From contig QANT01006795.1 in NCBI GenBank assembly GCA_003254885.1, positions 1 to 64,000 on the forward strand: 64,000 bases of DNA. Reading direction: 5' to 3'. Positions 26,700 through 38,360 of the stretch are shown here, piece by piece. The DNA comes from Purshia tridentata. Lineage: Eukaryota > Streptophyta > Magnoliopsida > Rosales > Rosaceae. The notes beneath the pieces are model-generated. The model made no database searches. It had not been told where the DNA came from and worked only from the letters and a program-made list of their open reading frames with translations. The position numbers and the translations under genes were made by a program. Numbering within the stretch: position 1 is the first letter of the stretch; each line of letters opens with the position of its first letter.

Positions 26700-27940
26700 A
26701 TGCAAGTAAATCCACCTCAGAAAATGTTTGAACATGTCTTTGAACTAAATTTTGCAGCAAGGTTATTTTTGGCCATATATGTATATCCTTTGCTAGTCAT
26801 TGGTTTCCATGAAACTTTATTTTTTCAGTAATAGAAGGTTTAACTGACTGAAAAAAGATAGATAATTCTTATAAGTCAATGTATCTTCTAGAGTCTGTAA
26901 GATATATTTATAGCCTTATAGGTAAATAAAACGTTTCTTTTATTCATAGTTTATTTCTTAAAGTACAATTGGTTGGATGATATTTAATTTAGCAATAACG
27001 CTACACTTACCACAATGCAAAAAAAATAAAAATAAAAATCTTGAAAATAAGAAAATACTCTGCTGGTACAATAATTACACGTAAAATGATATAACAAATA
27101 TGGTATAAAAGTATTGTAAAAATAGCATTATTGTAAAATGTACAACCTTACGAAGCATGAATAATATTGATGCTGAACTTGAGGACTTTTTAGTTTCCTC
27201 CTCAAAAAAAATAAAAATAAAAATAATTTTTTTGAAAATATTTGTATCTACCAATTAAAAATGAAGCAGCAATTGGGGGTGAAAATAATTGTATGTATCC
27301 GTTAATTTCTTTCTTATGCGACACATATTGAAGAAAACTATTCTCTATTGGTTAAAAGACTTGGATAATTTGATGAATAAACCATTAGGTAGACATAATA
27401 AAAATTTGCATCCCACTAGTATATAAACTTTGGTCAGAGAAAGTAGACATAATAAATTAATGTGATTGTTTGGTAGACTGCATTTCATAAAAACATTAAT
27501 TTCCATTCATGATTAAATTCAAGAACAAGTAAGTCACAACTCACAAGCTGTTTTGGGTTTGATAGAATAAATGGTATAGAATGAATGTACAACATGTAAC
27601 TTAGCTTGGAGGCTTGGAGCTTGGATGTCATTTTTCTTCCTCCTAATATTTCAAAGAATCACAAAAATTAAAGGATCACCTTTCACTCTTTCCAAGAACA
27701 TCTTGCAATCACTTGACATTTTGATAATTTATGTGTAACAAATATGAATGAGGGACTAACATCAACCGAATGAGTATGACAGTCAGTGGCAGGGAAGACT
27801 TGAGAAGACAACTCAATTGGGCAATTAAAGAGTTCTAGAAACAAAGCACTCGTCGTCAGTGAAATCCAAGAATCAAGTTGGTAATATTTTGATGTACTGA
27901 CAACAAATGTGCAGAAAATGGAGAAGTGATACATAATATA
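26700..27940. other. Intergenic, AT-rich
   Basis: No gene supported. The segment near 27000-27130 (TAGCAATAACGC... to ...TAGCATTATTG) has weakly inverted ends like a MITE. The right part should contain the 3' end of the ALIS gene. Confidence 0.4.
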
Positions 27941-27947
27941 TATGATA

Positions 27948-30900
27948 TTACCTTGGATTTTTCAAATGTAGCAGCAAGAAGACAATAGAGATGAATATGG
28001 AAGCGGAACCAACAAATGTGCAGGCAAGCCCAAGGAAGTCGTTCCTTCCACCTAACCAGCTTGATGTTGAAAGGATAAGCCTCTTTTTCCCACCAAAACT
28101 GTAAGTGTTGTAGTTGTTCGTTAGATTGACTACTACAACATCATCTGCATCCAAATCCTCTTCGATTCTACCGTACAGCTTCCGGAAACTGGGGAGCGCA
28201 GCTGTCCGCATCCATACAATAAGATCTTCTTGATCGCTTAGCTGAATAAATAAAGCAACATTCACCGACAGTTCATGAAAAATCCAGAGATATTGTAAGA
28301 ACTCAGTTTTACTCCAAGGAAATTATATAAGTGGAGAGAATTTGTAACAGCACATAGAGCAGATGCTTTTGCATCCTTTGCAAATGTTGCACTTGCCACA
28401 GGTGAGACCCACCAGGAAGGGACAAGCTGAATAAAACTTAAAATATGCATATTTTTCTAAAAGCAATATGCATGTTATGGAGGTAAAGGCACTGATTTGG
28501 AAATATGGTATAATTTCTTTGACTTTGGTTATTGATGCAAACATGGATGTATCCATAAGCTAATGTGTTTTGATGATGAAACCTTCTATACTCAATTTAA
28601 TATCTTGAGTAAATTACAAAATATGAAAGTCATCTTTTATACTAGCCATGGCTGTCAACTAGACTACAGTACAGAAAGTTGGACCACTACTTCAGGTGGC
28701 AATGTGGCACCATATTCAAAAGTATAGAAGCACAAGGAACAAATTAACAGATTGTTGTACAGTTGTAGTACTTACAGGAATTCTGGAATCTAGCTTTCCA
28801 CCACCGATCAAGGTCCCATTCTGGAAATTGAAGGGATATACATGCTTCCCAAATTTGTGATCACGATCACTCTGCCATGCTATGTTCTTCCTATTGACCT
28901 TTAGTTCTGATCTTCCACGAATAAAAGTATATGTATCATTAAACAAACTCCATGCTATCAAGCCACAAGGAACAATTGGATGACCATTGTTGGACTCCTC
29001 AGGCTTACAGGGGCTTGTATCATTGTGCCCCAACCCATGTAAAAGTTGCTTGTCACTTCTACTTTTGACATACCTGAAAAACCGGGAATCAGCTGAGTAA
29101 AACCACAAAGCTGAGATTAAAACCAGTAACATCCAAGTTCATTTTCTTGCATAAAATTAACAGGAAAAATAAAAAAATAAAAAAAGAGCAATCCTTGTTA
29201 ACCATTTGGTTTAACAGAACTTTCATGATTACCAAAAAAATAAAAAGAAAAAGAAAAAAAGGAGAGAGGAACTTCAGGTATAAATCTTGTTACTTCCAAA
29301 ATCTGACAACAAAGACTATATTGACTTCTCCAGATTTCTCTATGAAAAGTTCACCAAAAACATATAGGATAGATATTAAAAAAAAAATCACCAGAATAGC
29401 TCCATTGGATTATCAAAATATTCAATACTGTAAATTAGATAGAATATTAAGGCTCTTTGTAGGTCAGTAAATTTTGAAAATTCTATTGTTCATTCCAATA
29501 GTTAAAGGTGAGTGTATAATTTTCACCCAAAATTACTTTTCCCCCATTGTAATATATTTTCTAGCAAGATTTCTCATGATGGACAAAAATGGAGCCAAAG
29601 GGTCCACTATGGAGAACAAAATGTATGATGAGTAAAATTTGAAGGTCAGATCACTACATATTATCCCAAGGTAGTTGTTTGAAAGAATTCAAAGCACCAC
29701 TAACTTATTGCGAAGAATACCAGAGAAGAAGGCAGCTGTTAGTAATATAGCAACTAAATGCATTTCAGAATAGTGGAATAAAGAAACATTTTGAAAGGAA
29801 AAGAAAGGTAAACCAGAGTAATTGAAGGGCTCATCACTATGTTATAAAAAAAACAAAATAACTCTCACCGTCTGTGGTTTTGATAGAAGTTATCAAGCTG
29901 ATAGTATATATAAATCGGAGCTTTCATATGCTTGTAGACCTTCAAAGAGAGATGCATATGTAATATTTAGAAACCAAAAAAGAATGAAAAACAAACATAA
30001 TTGAATAAAAGCAAGGCATAAGTTACAGATAAATAATGAAACCAAATCAGCTTACCAGAAATACATCAGTTTCTTACATCATTGAATGCTGGATAATAAG
30101 CATTACAAAAAGTTTATGCACTCACTGGGTAGTAAGCAATTATTGCGTTCACAGTTTTGTCTCCCTTTCTAGATTTAGATTTCTTAAAAATGCCAACCAA
30201 CCAGCTCTTCTACAGTTCTACTACTATGACACAACGTAATTTTATGCACTTGCCTCTCAAACAACTCTAACAGCTCAAGCTCTATAGAACTAGATTATTA
30301 ATATTTGCAGTATGATAGCCAATATCTAGATAATTGGATAGTATATAGTTTGCTTATTCTGTGACAACTTAAATGAAGCAGAAGTCACAAGGAATGTCAT
30401 AGACTCATAGTTATAGGTCTGGCTAACAACAAAGAAAATAGTACCTTCAAGAACCTGGAACAGTTTTTGGGAATTGAGCTATCTCTGATATATGCCACCT
30501 TGTTGCTTTTGAATGCCTCTGGTACACATTCAGTATCATATTGGTCCACAAGTTCCAAAACCTACACATCCAATATCAAACAAATAACTATCCACATATT
30601 TATGCTCCAATATAAATATGGATGCAAACAAGAACAAATGAACAACAGGATGATCCACACGCACGTGAAATATATGTACATATGTATATATAACTTAACA
30701 GAGAGGAGAGTTTACACTCTGAGAGGCTTGGAGTGTAATAAGCCCGACAGGTATGAAAATGACACCAATCAATAAGAATGTAGTAATCACCTGCAGAAGA
30801 GATAGTTAATATCACAAAGTACACATATAGCAAATACCGTATTAAAGAAGAGTAGGTTATGAATTTTAATAACTCACCCACGCTGGTGTGAGAACAGGCT

Positions 30901-31482
30901 TACAAGCAGGGAGACTCTGCTGTGTAAACTGATAAAAAGCTACAAAACCACCATAAAAGTAACCATTATGTATTAACAGGAGTAAATTTAAGTGCAAATT
31001 TCATATTATTTTTTAATGATGAAAACATGGTGCATGCTATGGAAGAGCACCAAAAAGTTGTAACTAAATGTGAAGGCAGAGATCACAAGTAACTCATAAA
31101 ATAAGACTTCATGCAAAAAGCAAATTCAATGCATGGTAGATTGCTATGGCTCCACCATAGCAATTATTTTTCTTAAGAGTAAGTAACACAAGAAATAAAC
31201 ACGCCTCCATGAAATATGCAGCCTTACAGATCATGTTAAAGAAAGGGAGGAAAAAAAGAGAGCAAAGTGAAAGAATTTGTAAACCAAATACTTCTGTAGC
31301 AATCTGTGCTACAGAATCACATGAAAAGAAACTAGGTGAATTTTCAGAGTAGATCTAAAGCAACAAAGTCATGATTAGAAATGGGAAAGACCCAAAAACA
31401 TACCTTTTTGTCGCCTGGAATGTGGTGGAATTGATTGAGCACCCCTAGAAATTGTTGAGGTACTTCCTCCATCCACATCCAT
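27948..31482 (-). CDS. ALA-interacting subunit (CDC50/LEM3 family), flippase beta subunit
   Basis: CDC50-type partner of P4-ATPase phospholipid flippases (ALA proteins), needed for their ER exit and activity. Coding exons (minus): 31482-31404, 30939-30878, 30790-30716, 30561-30445, 29939-29869, 29073-28776, 28241-27948; phases close, 331 aa to an in-frame stop. Visible: N-terminal cytosolic FTQQSLPACKPVLTP, TM1 (about 48-68), ectodomain with KAPIYIYYQLDNFYQNHRRY, CKPE, PCGLIAWSLFNDTY, several Asn-x-Ser/Thr sites, LSDQEDLIVWMRTAALP, NNYNTYSFGGKK, SWLGGRNDFLG and TM2 (about 305-326). The 71-nt exon at 29939-29869 is easily missed. The family's C-terminal GDxxYLSWNR tail is not found after LKNPR; a good donor (AAG|GTAATA) sits at that point, so a further exon may exist. 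A 5'-leader intron is likely (donor CACAG|GTAATT near 32346). Confidence 0.88.
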
Positions 31483-32818
31483 CAAATTCAGTCTTCAGCA
31501 ATTCAACCCCAAAATGCACTAACTTTACCAGCCCTATGTTCCAACGATACAATACAATAGGTGAAACCTTTATTTAGTTATATGTCACGATTCAGAACCA
31601 ACCTCAAATAAACAATCTAGATCAAAAAATTACTCCCCTAGCTCCATATTTAACTTCCGGAAGGGGAGACAGGGGAGGAGTGCTATTGGAATTTCTCATA
31701 TTCTAATGTTTCAGTTCCCAAAAAAAAGGAATCACGAACTGAAACTTATCATGTACAGTTCTAAGTTGAATTATGTTAAAGTTCCCAGTTTTCTCAACCG
31801 TGGCAACCAAGCAAGATTAATGAATTAAGTTTGTAATTCAAAACTAATTTTGAATGTTTTGTGTGATTGCTACAGAGAAAAATAAGGAAAGCTTGCCTCA
31901 GTAGGAATTAATTTGTTGTTGCCTTATTTACCTAACCCTCCCTTTGATTTCCAGTAAGGGTTAAAAATATAAATCATAGATTCTAGACAATTCGAAGAGT
32001 GTTTTAGACTGTTACTGTTACCTAAACCTCCTTTTGATTAATGCTGTTAAGTTTTTGAATTAAGCAACTGAGTTGCCAACCATACCAACCAAAGAAATTG
32101 GTTACCTAAACTAATCAAAATAGTTTTCCCTGTTTCCTAGAGCGAACAAAAGAGTGAAGATTTATCAATTTCTGTTCTTTTATTTTCCCACATTTTCTCA
32201 GCAACCAAACACCCAATAGGTTCGGTCCAGGAATGAAATTGAAAAAAAAAAAAAAAAACAAAAGATTTACTATTCAAAATATAAAAGGAACATGGAAGAA
32301 GTTAGAGGAATGGAAATGAAATTGAGAGAAGAGAGATCTGGAATTACCTGTGGGATGTGAAGTAAAAACTGAGTGATTGGTTTACTGGGAATGGAAAGAA
32401 ATACGAGGAAAGAAGACGGAAGACATTACTTGTCGCTGAGACAAACTCATATCTTTCATCTCTGTCTTGTAATATATTCTTGGCTTTCCGAGAGAGCACT
32501 CCGGAAAAGTCCGTTTTATTCCCTCCTTATTTTTCTTTTTCCAACATTGCAATATTGTATTGTCTTTTGGCCAAAAAAAAAACACAACATTGTATTGTCT
32601 TAAAAATAAGAAACCATTAAAAAAGTGAATTTTGTTATAGAAGGTAAGAGAAAGTGAGAAACTAGACATTAAGATGACGAGACAACTCTTTAATTTTACT
32701 GTTTAATAAGTTAATAACTAAAGAAAATTCTGATAATTACAATATTACATATAAAAGTTTTGGCTGAACCCACCATTACTCAGCAAGATGTTCACTTTGG
32801 ACACAACAAGACAGTTGT
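31483..32818. promoter_or_regulatory. Divergent region: ALIS leader intron and promoters of ALIS and PPR genes
   Basis: 31483-32346 reads as 5'-leader intron of the minus-strand ALIS gene, with a leader exon to about 32450. The plus-strand PPR gene has a TATA box (TATAAAAG, 32750-32757) 62 bp before its ATG. No other ORF is supported. Confidence 0.5.
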
Positions 32819-34930
32819 ATGCCTGACATGCTTCACTCTCAACGACACAACCCTTTCCTTCTCAAATTCCTACACTTTCCCGCCGCCCAAACAAGGACCT
32901 TCAGCACACTCTCTTCCCTCTTGAACCTCTGCACCGACCCCCAAAAACTCCAGCAAATCCATGCCAGGTTCATCCTTCATGGCCTGCACCAAAACCCTAC
33001 ACTCTCTTCCAAACTCATAGACTGCTATGCCAACCTTGGCTTCCTCACTCTCTCCCAAAAAGTCTTCAACTCCATCATCGACCCAAGTTCGCTTCTTTAT
33101 AACGCAATCTTAAGAAACTTGTCAAAGTATGGTGAATTTGAGAGAACCCTTTTGCTTTACAATAAAATGGTCATGAAATCTACGTACCCAGATGGAGATA
33201 CTTACCCTTTTGTTTTGAGGTCATGTCCTTGCTTTTCAGATGCTAGAAATGGGGCAAAGGTTCACGGGCATGTAGTGAAATTGGGATTTGATTCATATGA
33301 TTTGGTGGACGCTGCTTTGGTTGATATGTACAGAAACTACGGTGGTTTTGAAAGTGAAGGAGAGCTGGTTGATAAAAAGCCTGTTTACGGTTTGTATTGT
33401 AGGAATTCTTGGATTTCTGAGGCTTCTCGAATGGAGAAACTTGAACCTTATTCAGTTACTGTGATCAAGTTTTTGAGATCAAGTGTGGATTTGAACTCAT
33501 TGAAGGTGGGAAAGGGTGTTCATTGTCTGGCTGTTGTGAGCAATTTGTGTGAGGATTTGTCTGTGAATACTGCATTGTTGTCTATGTATGCCAAGTTAGG
33601 TGATTTAAAATATGCAAAATTTCTATTTGAAAAAATGCCTGAGAAGGACTGTGTTGTTTGGAATATAATGATATCAGCATATTCTCGAAATGGGTACCCA
33701 AAGGAATCACTGGAGCTATTAAGATGCATGGGAAGATCAGGGGTTAGAGCTGATTTATTTACTGCAATTCCTGCAATTTCTTCAATTACACAGTTAACAG
33801 TTACTGAGTGGGGCAAACAAATGCATGCTCATGTGATAAGAAATGGTTCAGATTATCAAGTGTCCATTCATAATTCTCTTATTGACATGTATTGTGAATG
33901 TAATCATCTACATTCAGCAAGAAAGATTTTTGACTTGGTGACAAACAAGACTGTGGTTTCATGGAGTGCAATGATTAAAGGATATGTAACTCATGATCAG
34001 TCTCTTGAAGCTCTTTCTCTCTTCTCCAAGATGAAATCTGAAGGAATCAGGGTCGATTTTATTACAGTTATTAACGTCTTGCCTGCTTGTGTGAATATGG
34101 GAGCACTAGAGAATGTAAAATACCTTCATGGCTACTCAACGAAACTCAGCCTCAACTCACTTTCATCTGTGAATACATCATTTCTAGTCAGCTATGCTAA
34201 ATGTGGATGCATAGAGATGGCCCGGAAGCTTTTTGATGAAGAGAACATCAATAATAAAGATTTAATCACATGGAACTCTATGATTAGTGCACATGCTAAG
34301 CATGGAGACTGGTATCAATCTTTCAAGTTGTACAACCAAATGAAGGCATTGATTATGAAACCAGATCAAGTAACCTTTCTTGGGCTATTGACAGCCTGTG
34401 TAAATGCAGGTCTTGTTCAAGAAGGGAAGGAGTGTTTCAAGGAGATGGGTGAAAAATATGGTTGCCAACCAAACCAGGAACACTATGCTTGCATGGTGGA
34501 TCTACTAGGGCGTGCTGGGCATGTCAATGAAGCCAGAAAACTAGTGAAATCAATGCCTTTCAAACCAGATGCTCGGGTTTGGGGCCCTTTGTTGAGTGCC
34601 TGCAAGTTACATTCAGAGACTGAGCTTGCAGAATTTGCTGCCGAGAAGCTCATAACTATGGAACCGAAAAATGCTGGAAACTATATACTGCTGGCCAACA
34701 TATATGCTGCAGCTGGAAAGTGGGATGGAGTTGCTAAGATGAGGAGTTTCCTTAGGGATCAAAGACTGAAGAAAACCCCTGGCTGTAGTTGGGTAGAGAT
34801 AAATGGATGTCTACATGAGTTCCGAGTAGCGGATCGATCTCATCCAAGATCAAATGGTATATATGCCATATTAAGAATCCTGGAATCGGAAATCAAGGGT
34901 GCAAGAGAAAGCATAGAAATACCTTCATAA
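32819..34930 (+). CDS. Pentatricopeptide repeat protein, PLS class with E and E+ domains
   Basis: Intronless 703-residue PPR protein. Such proteins bind organellar RNA one base per repeat, and E/E+ members act in C-to-U editing, usually with a separate DYW deaminase. The N-terminus (MPDMLHSQRHNPFLLKFLHF, then TRTFSTL) is basic and Ser/Thr-rich, consistent with mitochondrial or plastid import. PLS repeats are recognisable by LxDCYAxxGxL, SMYAKLGDLKYA, VVWNIMISAYSRNG, SLIDMYCECNHLHSA, DLITWNSMISAHAKHG and YACMVDLLGRAGHV. The E domain runs about 584-668 (VWGPLLSACKLH...KTPGCSWVEINGCLHEF) and E+ about 669-697 (RVADRSHPRS). It has no DYW domain. The stretch near residues 170-210 is degenerate as PPR. 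I cannot assign an Arabidopsis orthologue or target site. Confidence 0.9.
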   Translation: MPDMLHSQRHNPFLLKFLHFPAAQTRTFSTLSSLLNLCTDPQKLQQIHARFILHGLHQNPTLSSKLIDCYANLGFLTLSQKVFNSIIDPSSLLYNAILRNLSKYGEFERTLLLYNKMVMKSTYPDGDTYPFVLRSCPCFSDARNGAKVHGHVVKLGFDSYDLVDAALVDMYRNYGGFESEGELVDKKPVYGLYCRNSWISEASRMEKLEPYSVTVIKFLRSSVDLNSLKVGKGVHCLAVVSNLCEDLSVNTALLSMYAKLGDLKYAKFLFEKMPEKDCVVWNIMISAYSRNGYPKESLELLRCMGRSGVRADLFTAIPAISSITQLTVTEWGKQMHAHVIRNGSDYQVSIHNSLIDMYCECNHLHSARKIFDLVTNKTVVSWSAMIKGYVTHDQSLEALSLFSKMKSEGIRVDFITVINVLPACVNMGALENVKYLHGYSTKLSLNSLSSVNTSFLVSYAKCGCIEMARKLFDEENINNKDLITWNSMISAHAKHGDWYQSFKLYNQMKALIMKPDQVTFLGLLTACVNAGLVQEGKECFKEMGEKYGCQPNQEHYACMVDLLGRAGHVNEARKLVKSMPFKPDARVWGPLLSACKLHSETELAEFAAEKLITMEPKNAGNYILLANIYAAAGKWDGVAKMRSFLRDQRLKKTPGCSWVEINGCLHEFRVADRSHPRSNGIYAILRILESEIKGARESIEIPS

Positions 34931-35528
34931 ATGCCAATTTTGTTTATTGGAAGAACATTTTTATTTTCTTTCCCCAGTGTCATTTGATTTCCAAGAACTC
35001 ATGTTAGGCTCTATAACCTTGAACCAAGAAGAATACGAGAGCTGAGATCAAAATATAAAACCACTTTCATTGAGCCTTTGACTAACGACCATCCGACCTA
35101 GTTAGTGTTCATCTCACTTGCCTCAGTTCCTTACCATTAATTTTTTCTTGAAAAAAAGAAATTAGCTTTGTAGTAAAAAAATTTATTGAAGTGAGGTGAA
35201 ATTATGTAAGAGAGAGAGAGGGAGTCATATTTACACAACTGAACAGTCTGAACCTCTATACCAGAAGAAATTTTCTAAGATAGACAGATGCCCGCAATTA
35301 AACACTTTAATATCTTTTCTGGTACAATAAAGACTTTAAAATTGATACAAAAAAGTTCAAAGACAAAATTGATTTTTTGGACCACGGCCCCATTGGATGA
35401 CAATCTATAATTCTCCATATACGATTTCTTAGCCATACCAAGGACCACACAGGCACACATATATAAAGCCTTTCATAAAGTCTACAGCCAATTTTCCTTG
35501 GTCAGCCATTTGATATGGTTATAAGTTC

Positions 35529-37499
35529 TTATAAGCCATCTTTTGCTGCATCATGCTCTTCTTTTTGAACGCTATTTCCAATCTGTAGCCGTTTTGAAGC
35601 TGTAAAAGAAAGAATAAGAAAACAGTAAGAGAACTGATCCCAATTTTAAGCATGGAGCAAGATCACTGAAACAAGAATCATAGAAAAAATACTGTATCCA
35701 TATTCACATTGCAGCATCAACACAGGTGCATTGGAACATGAAAACATGTATTACACATTTTATACCCATGCAAGAATAAAAAAAGTTTTATCTGGAGATT
35801 GTACAAAAAATAACACCAATTAGTTGCTTTTAGTTTTGAACTTTTACCATGCATATCAACACGCGTTTTACAATTAGTCAGATCCTTTTAAATACCATTA
35901 ACCAGCCCATCGAATCAACAAATAAAAACTTTAAGCTACCACACATTCGACAAATTTCAATGCTATGGATAAGGAAAGAGAGAGAATCAGATAATAATAA
36001 GAATATACTTAATGAACAGAAGAGTTTTAAGGTTGATGTGAAATATATGAAACACAAGCGCAAATCTTACATTTAAGAGATGACCCAGCCAGACAAGTAA
36101 GCCTTGATTTTGTATTAGCCTCGGCCAAGGGATTTGGCTTCTCCTTAACAGCCATGCGAACATCCCAAACACGTACAACCCCATCTGACGACGCAGATGC
36201 TACAAGATATGGATCCTCATTGGCTACAGCACCAGCATTGCGTGTCAGCACAACAATTCCTTTCACACGAGATGGATGCGCATCCTCAATGCGATATGCA
36301 ACCTTCCCACTGTTTGAGTCCCATGCTGTAATACTCCGGTCTTCACCACCAGTATATAATAGTCCATTCTGTCAAAGTTCAAATTTATTATTTGGGGAAA
36401 CTTCTTTACAGTAACTTCCTAAACAAACTTTTTTAGTATGAAACCAGAAAGATTGTGAATTGCACAAGTCAGAAAAGATCTTATAAAAAAGAGAACTGTG
36501 AATTGGTAGTAGAGTAAAAAACATAAATGCAAATGAAGCCAACAGAATTTGTAGACTATGTAAATATGTAATGGGTTAATCTTCCACTCCCATGGGTTGA
36601 ACCCAACAGAAGTACCCCATATATAATAGACACATATAGGCCATAGCTTTGTATAGGTGTAAACAATTACAGATATAACATATATGTAATGAAGGCACTC
36701 TTGGGATTCTTGTACACTACTAAAGTAGACAAGCATAACACAAACTACTCACATAAAAATGTGCAGACCATAAATTGCAAAGGAAACAAATTAAACCCAA
36801 CTTCAAGAGCCAAAAACAGACCCAAATGCCCAAGAAACTAACCTCACCGGGCTCGACGCAAAGAACCCGTTTGGGATTCTCGAACTCACAAAGCAAGCGA
36901 GCATCTTCAGCCTCATGAACCATCACCTTGTCCTCCACAGCCATATAGAACTTATCCCCAGAACCATCATAGCTGACCAAGCTAGCCTCCTTCCCCAACC
37001 TGCAATAGAAGCTCCTCTTACCCCTCACCAAGTTGATCATCGCCAAGCACTCGTCTTTACCCACGGTCAGCGCCAACTTCCCAGAAGGGTGCAACGACAA
37101 GTCGTTGATGCCCTTCCTATGCGGCTTGAGGCTCTTGAGGAGAACAAAAGGGTCGGCCTCGTAGATGCAGAGTGTGCCGTCGGCGGCGGCGGAAACAAGG
37201 TTGAGAGGGAAGGAGAGGTGGGGAGGGGTGAAGAAGGAGAGGGAAGTGACGGTGGCGGAGTGGTCGTGAAGGGAGCCGAGGGAGGTGGCGGACGACAAGT
37301 CGTAGAGGTGGATGGTATCGTCGGAGCCACCGGAGGCCGCTGCGGAGCCGGCGGTGGCGACGGTGCTGATTGAGGAGAGGTGGGAGGGGTAGGAGAAGAG
37401 TGGGGTTAGGGTTAGGGATTGGGAATTGGAGTCAGGGTTTAGGGGTTTGAGCTTGAAGCCCCATATGAACTTCTCGTAGGAGCCTGCTATTAGGCTCAT
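35529..37499 (-). CDS. WD40 protein, PAK1IP1/MAK11-like ribosome assembly factor
   Basis: Transducin/WD40 protein of the PAK1IP1 (yeast Mak11) family, which acts in early 60S ribosomal subunit assembly in the nucleolus. Coding exons (minus): 37499-36843, 36368-36071, 35599-35529; phases close, 341 aa. Visible: N-terminal MSLIAGSYEKFIWGFKL, WD repeats with SGGSDDTIHLYDL, SAAADGTLCIYEA, HRKGINDLSLHPSGKLALTV, TGGEDRSITAWD and SASSDGVVRVWDVR, and a charged C-terminus ending EEHDAAKDGL. The blade HRKGINDLSLHPSGKLALTV followed by DECLAMINLVRGKR is a hallmark of this family. The last exon is only 71 nt, recognised by acceptor TTTTACAG and frame. The T-T-A-G-G-G-like repeats near 37400 lie in codons (TLTLTP), not in a promoter. 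Confidence 0.88.
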
Positions 37500-38360
37500 G
37501 GTGGTGGTGCGGTGATTGCTGGCTTGCTGTCTGTCTGTTGAGGGTTTTGGTAACCAAACGAAAAGGGTTTTACATGAACGATCCTTTTTCGCCCTTAATA
37601 AAAGCCAACAGGGGTTTCTGAATATACCCCCATATTTCTTTTCCCACCCGCTAAAAATTATTTTTTCAATTATTCCATTTTACCCTCAATTCTTCCACTC
37701 ATCCCGGCCCCATCACTTATGGCCTCTCTGTCTCTCTGTCTCTCTCATTTTCCATCCTCTTTGTCTTGACACAGCCACCTATATTTTTGACACATGTCCT
37801 TCCTTTTAACATAAATTAATAAAAGTTAATAAAAATTGGTAAGAACATGTGACAGAAAGGAAACAGAGGCTTGGAGACATGTAATTTGATTCCTTAGATT
37901 TGGCAGTGTTTTTCTTTTTATTAAGGGCAAAAATGGAAGATGGAGACAAATTTTAAGGGGGAATGGGAGAAGAAATTTGGGGGTATATTTAGGAGCCCCG
38001 TATCCAAAAATTGGATATTCAGATCTATAAGGCCCAACTTATGAACACAGTGGTATGGGCCTTATGGCTTAGTAAGGCCCAACCCAATACAAGTTTATTT
38101 TAGGCGTGTACATTGACTTTCAGCGGGAAGTAGGAAGGGCAGTGCATAACCATTAACAGACAGAGAGACAAACAGAAGAAAAGCTGAAATCCCCAAAAGC
38201 GTTTGTTTTTCTTCATGGTGTGCTGTGGTGGGGTGTTACTGTTACCGTACATTCTTCTTGTTGGCTTGTTCCCAAGTTACACAAGTTGTATAATTTTGGG
38301 TAAGAGTCATTCATAACCATTGCCCACATAGGATTCCTGGAAATCCGAGAAAGAGCCCCA
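37500..38360. promoter_or_regulatory. Divergent promoter region between MAK11-like gene and 108-residue gene
   Basis: The two start codons are 861 bp apart on opposite strands. The interval contains no TATA close to either ATG, and a pyrimidine-rich leader-like stretch. The ORF at 37516-37809 is not supported. Confidence 0.4.

Noticed and set aside
36915-37373. 152-residue plus-strand ORF
   Set aside because: It is antisense to exon 1 of the WD40 gene, whose product is clearly homologous to a known family.
37400-37420. Telomere-like GGGTTAGGGTTAGGG
   Set aside because: It lies within coding sequence of the WD40 gene (TLTLTP codons), not in an interstitial telomere or promoter box.
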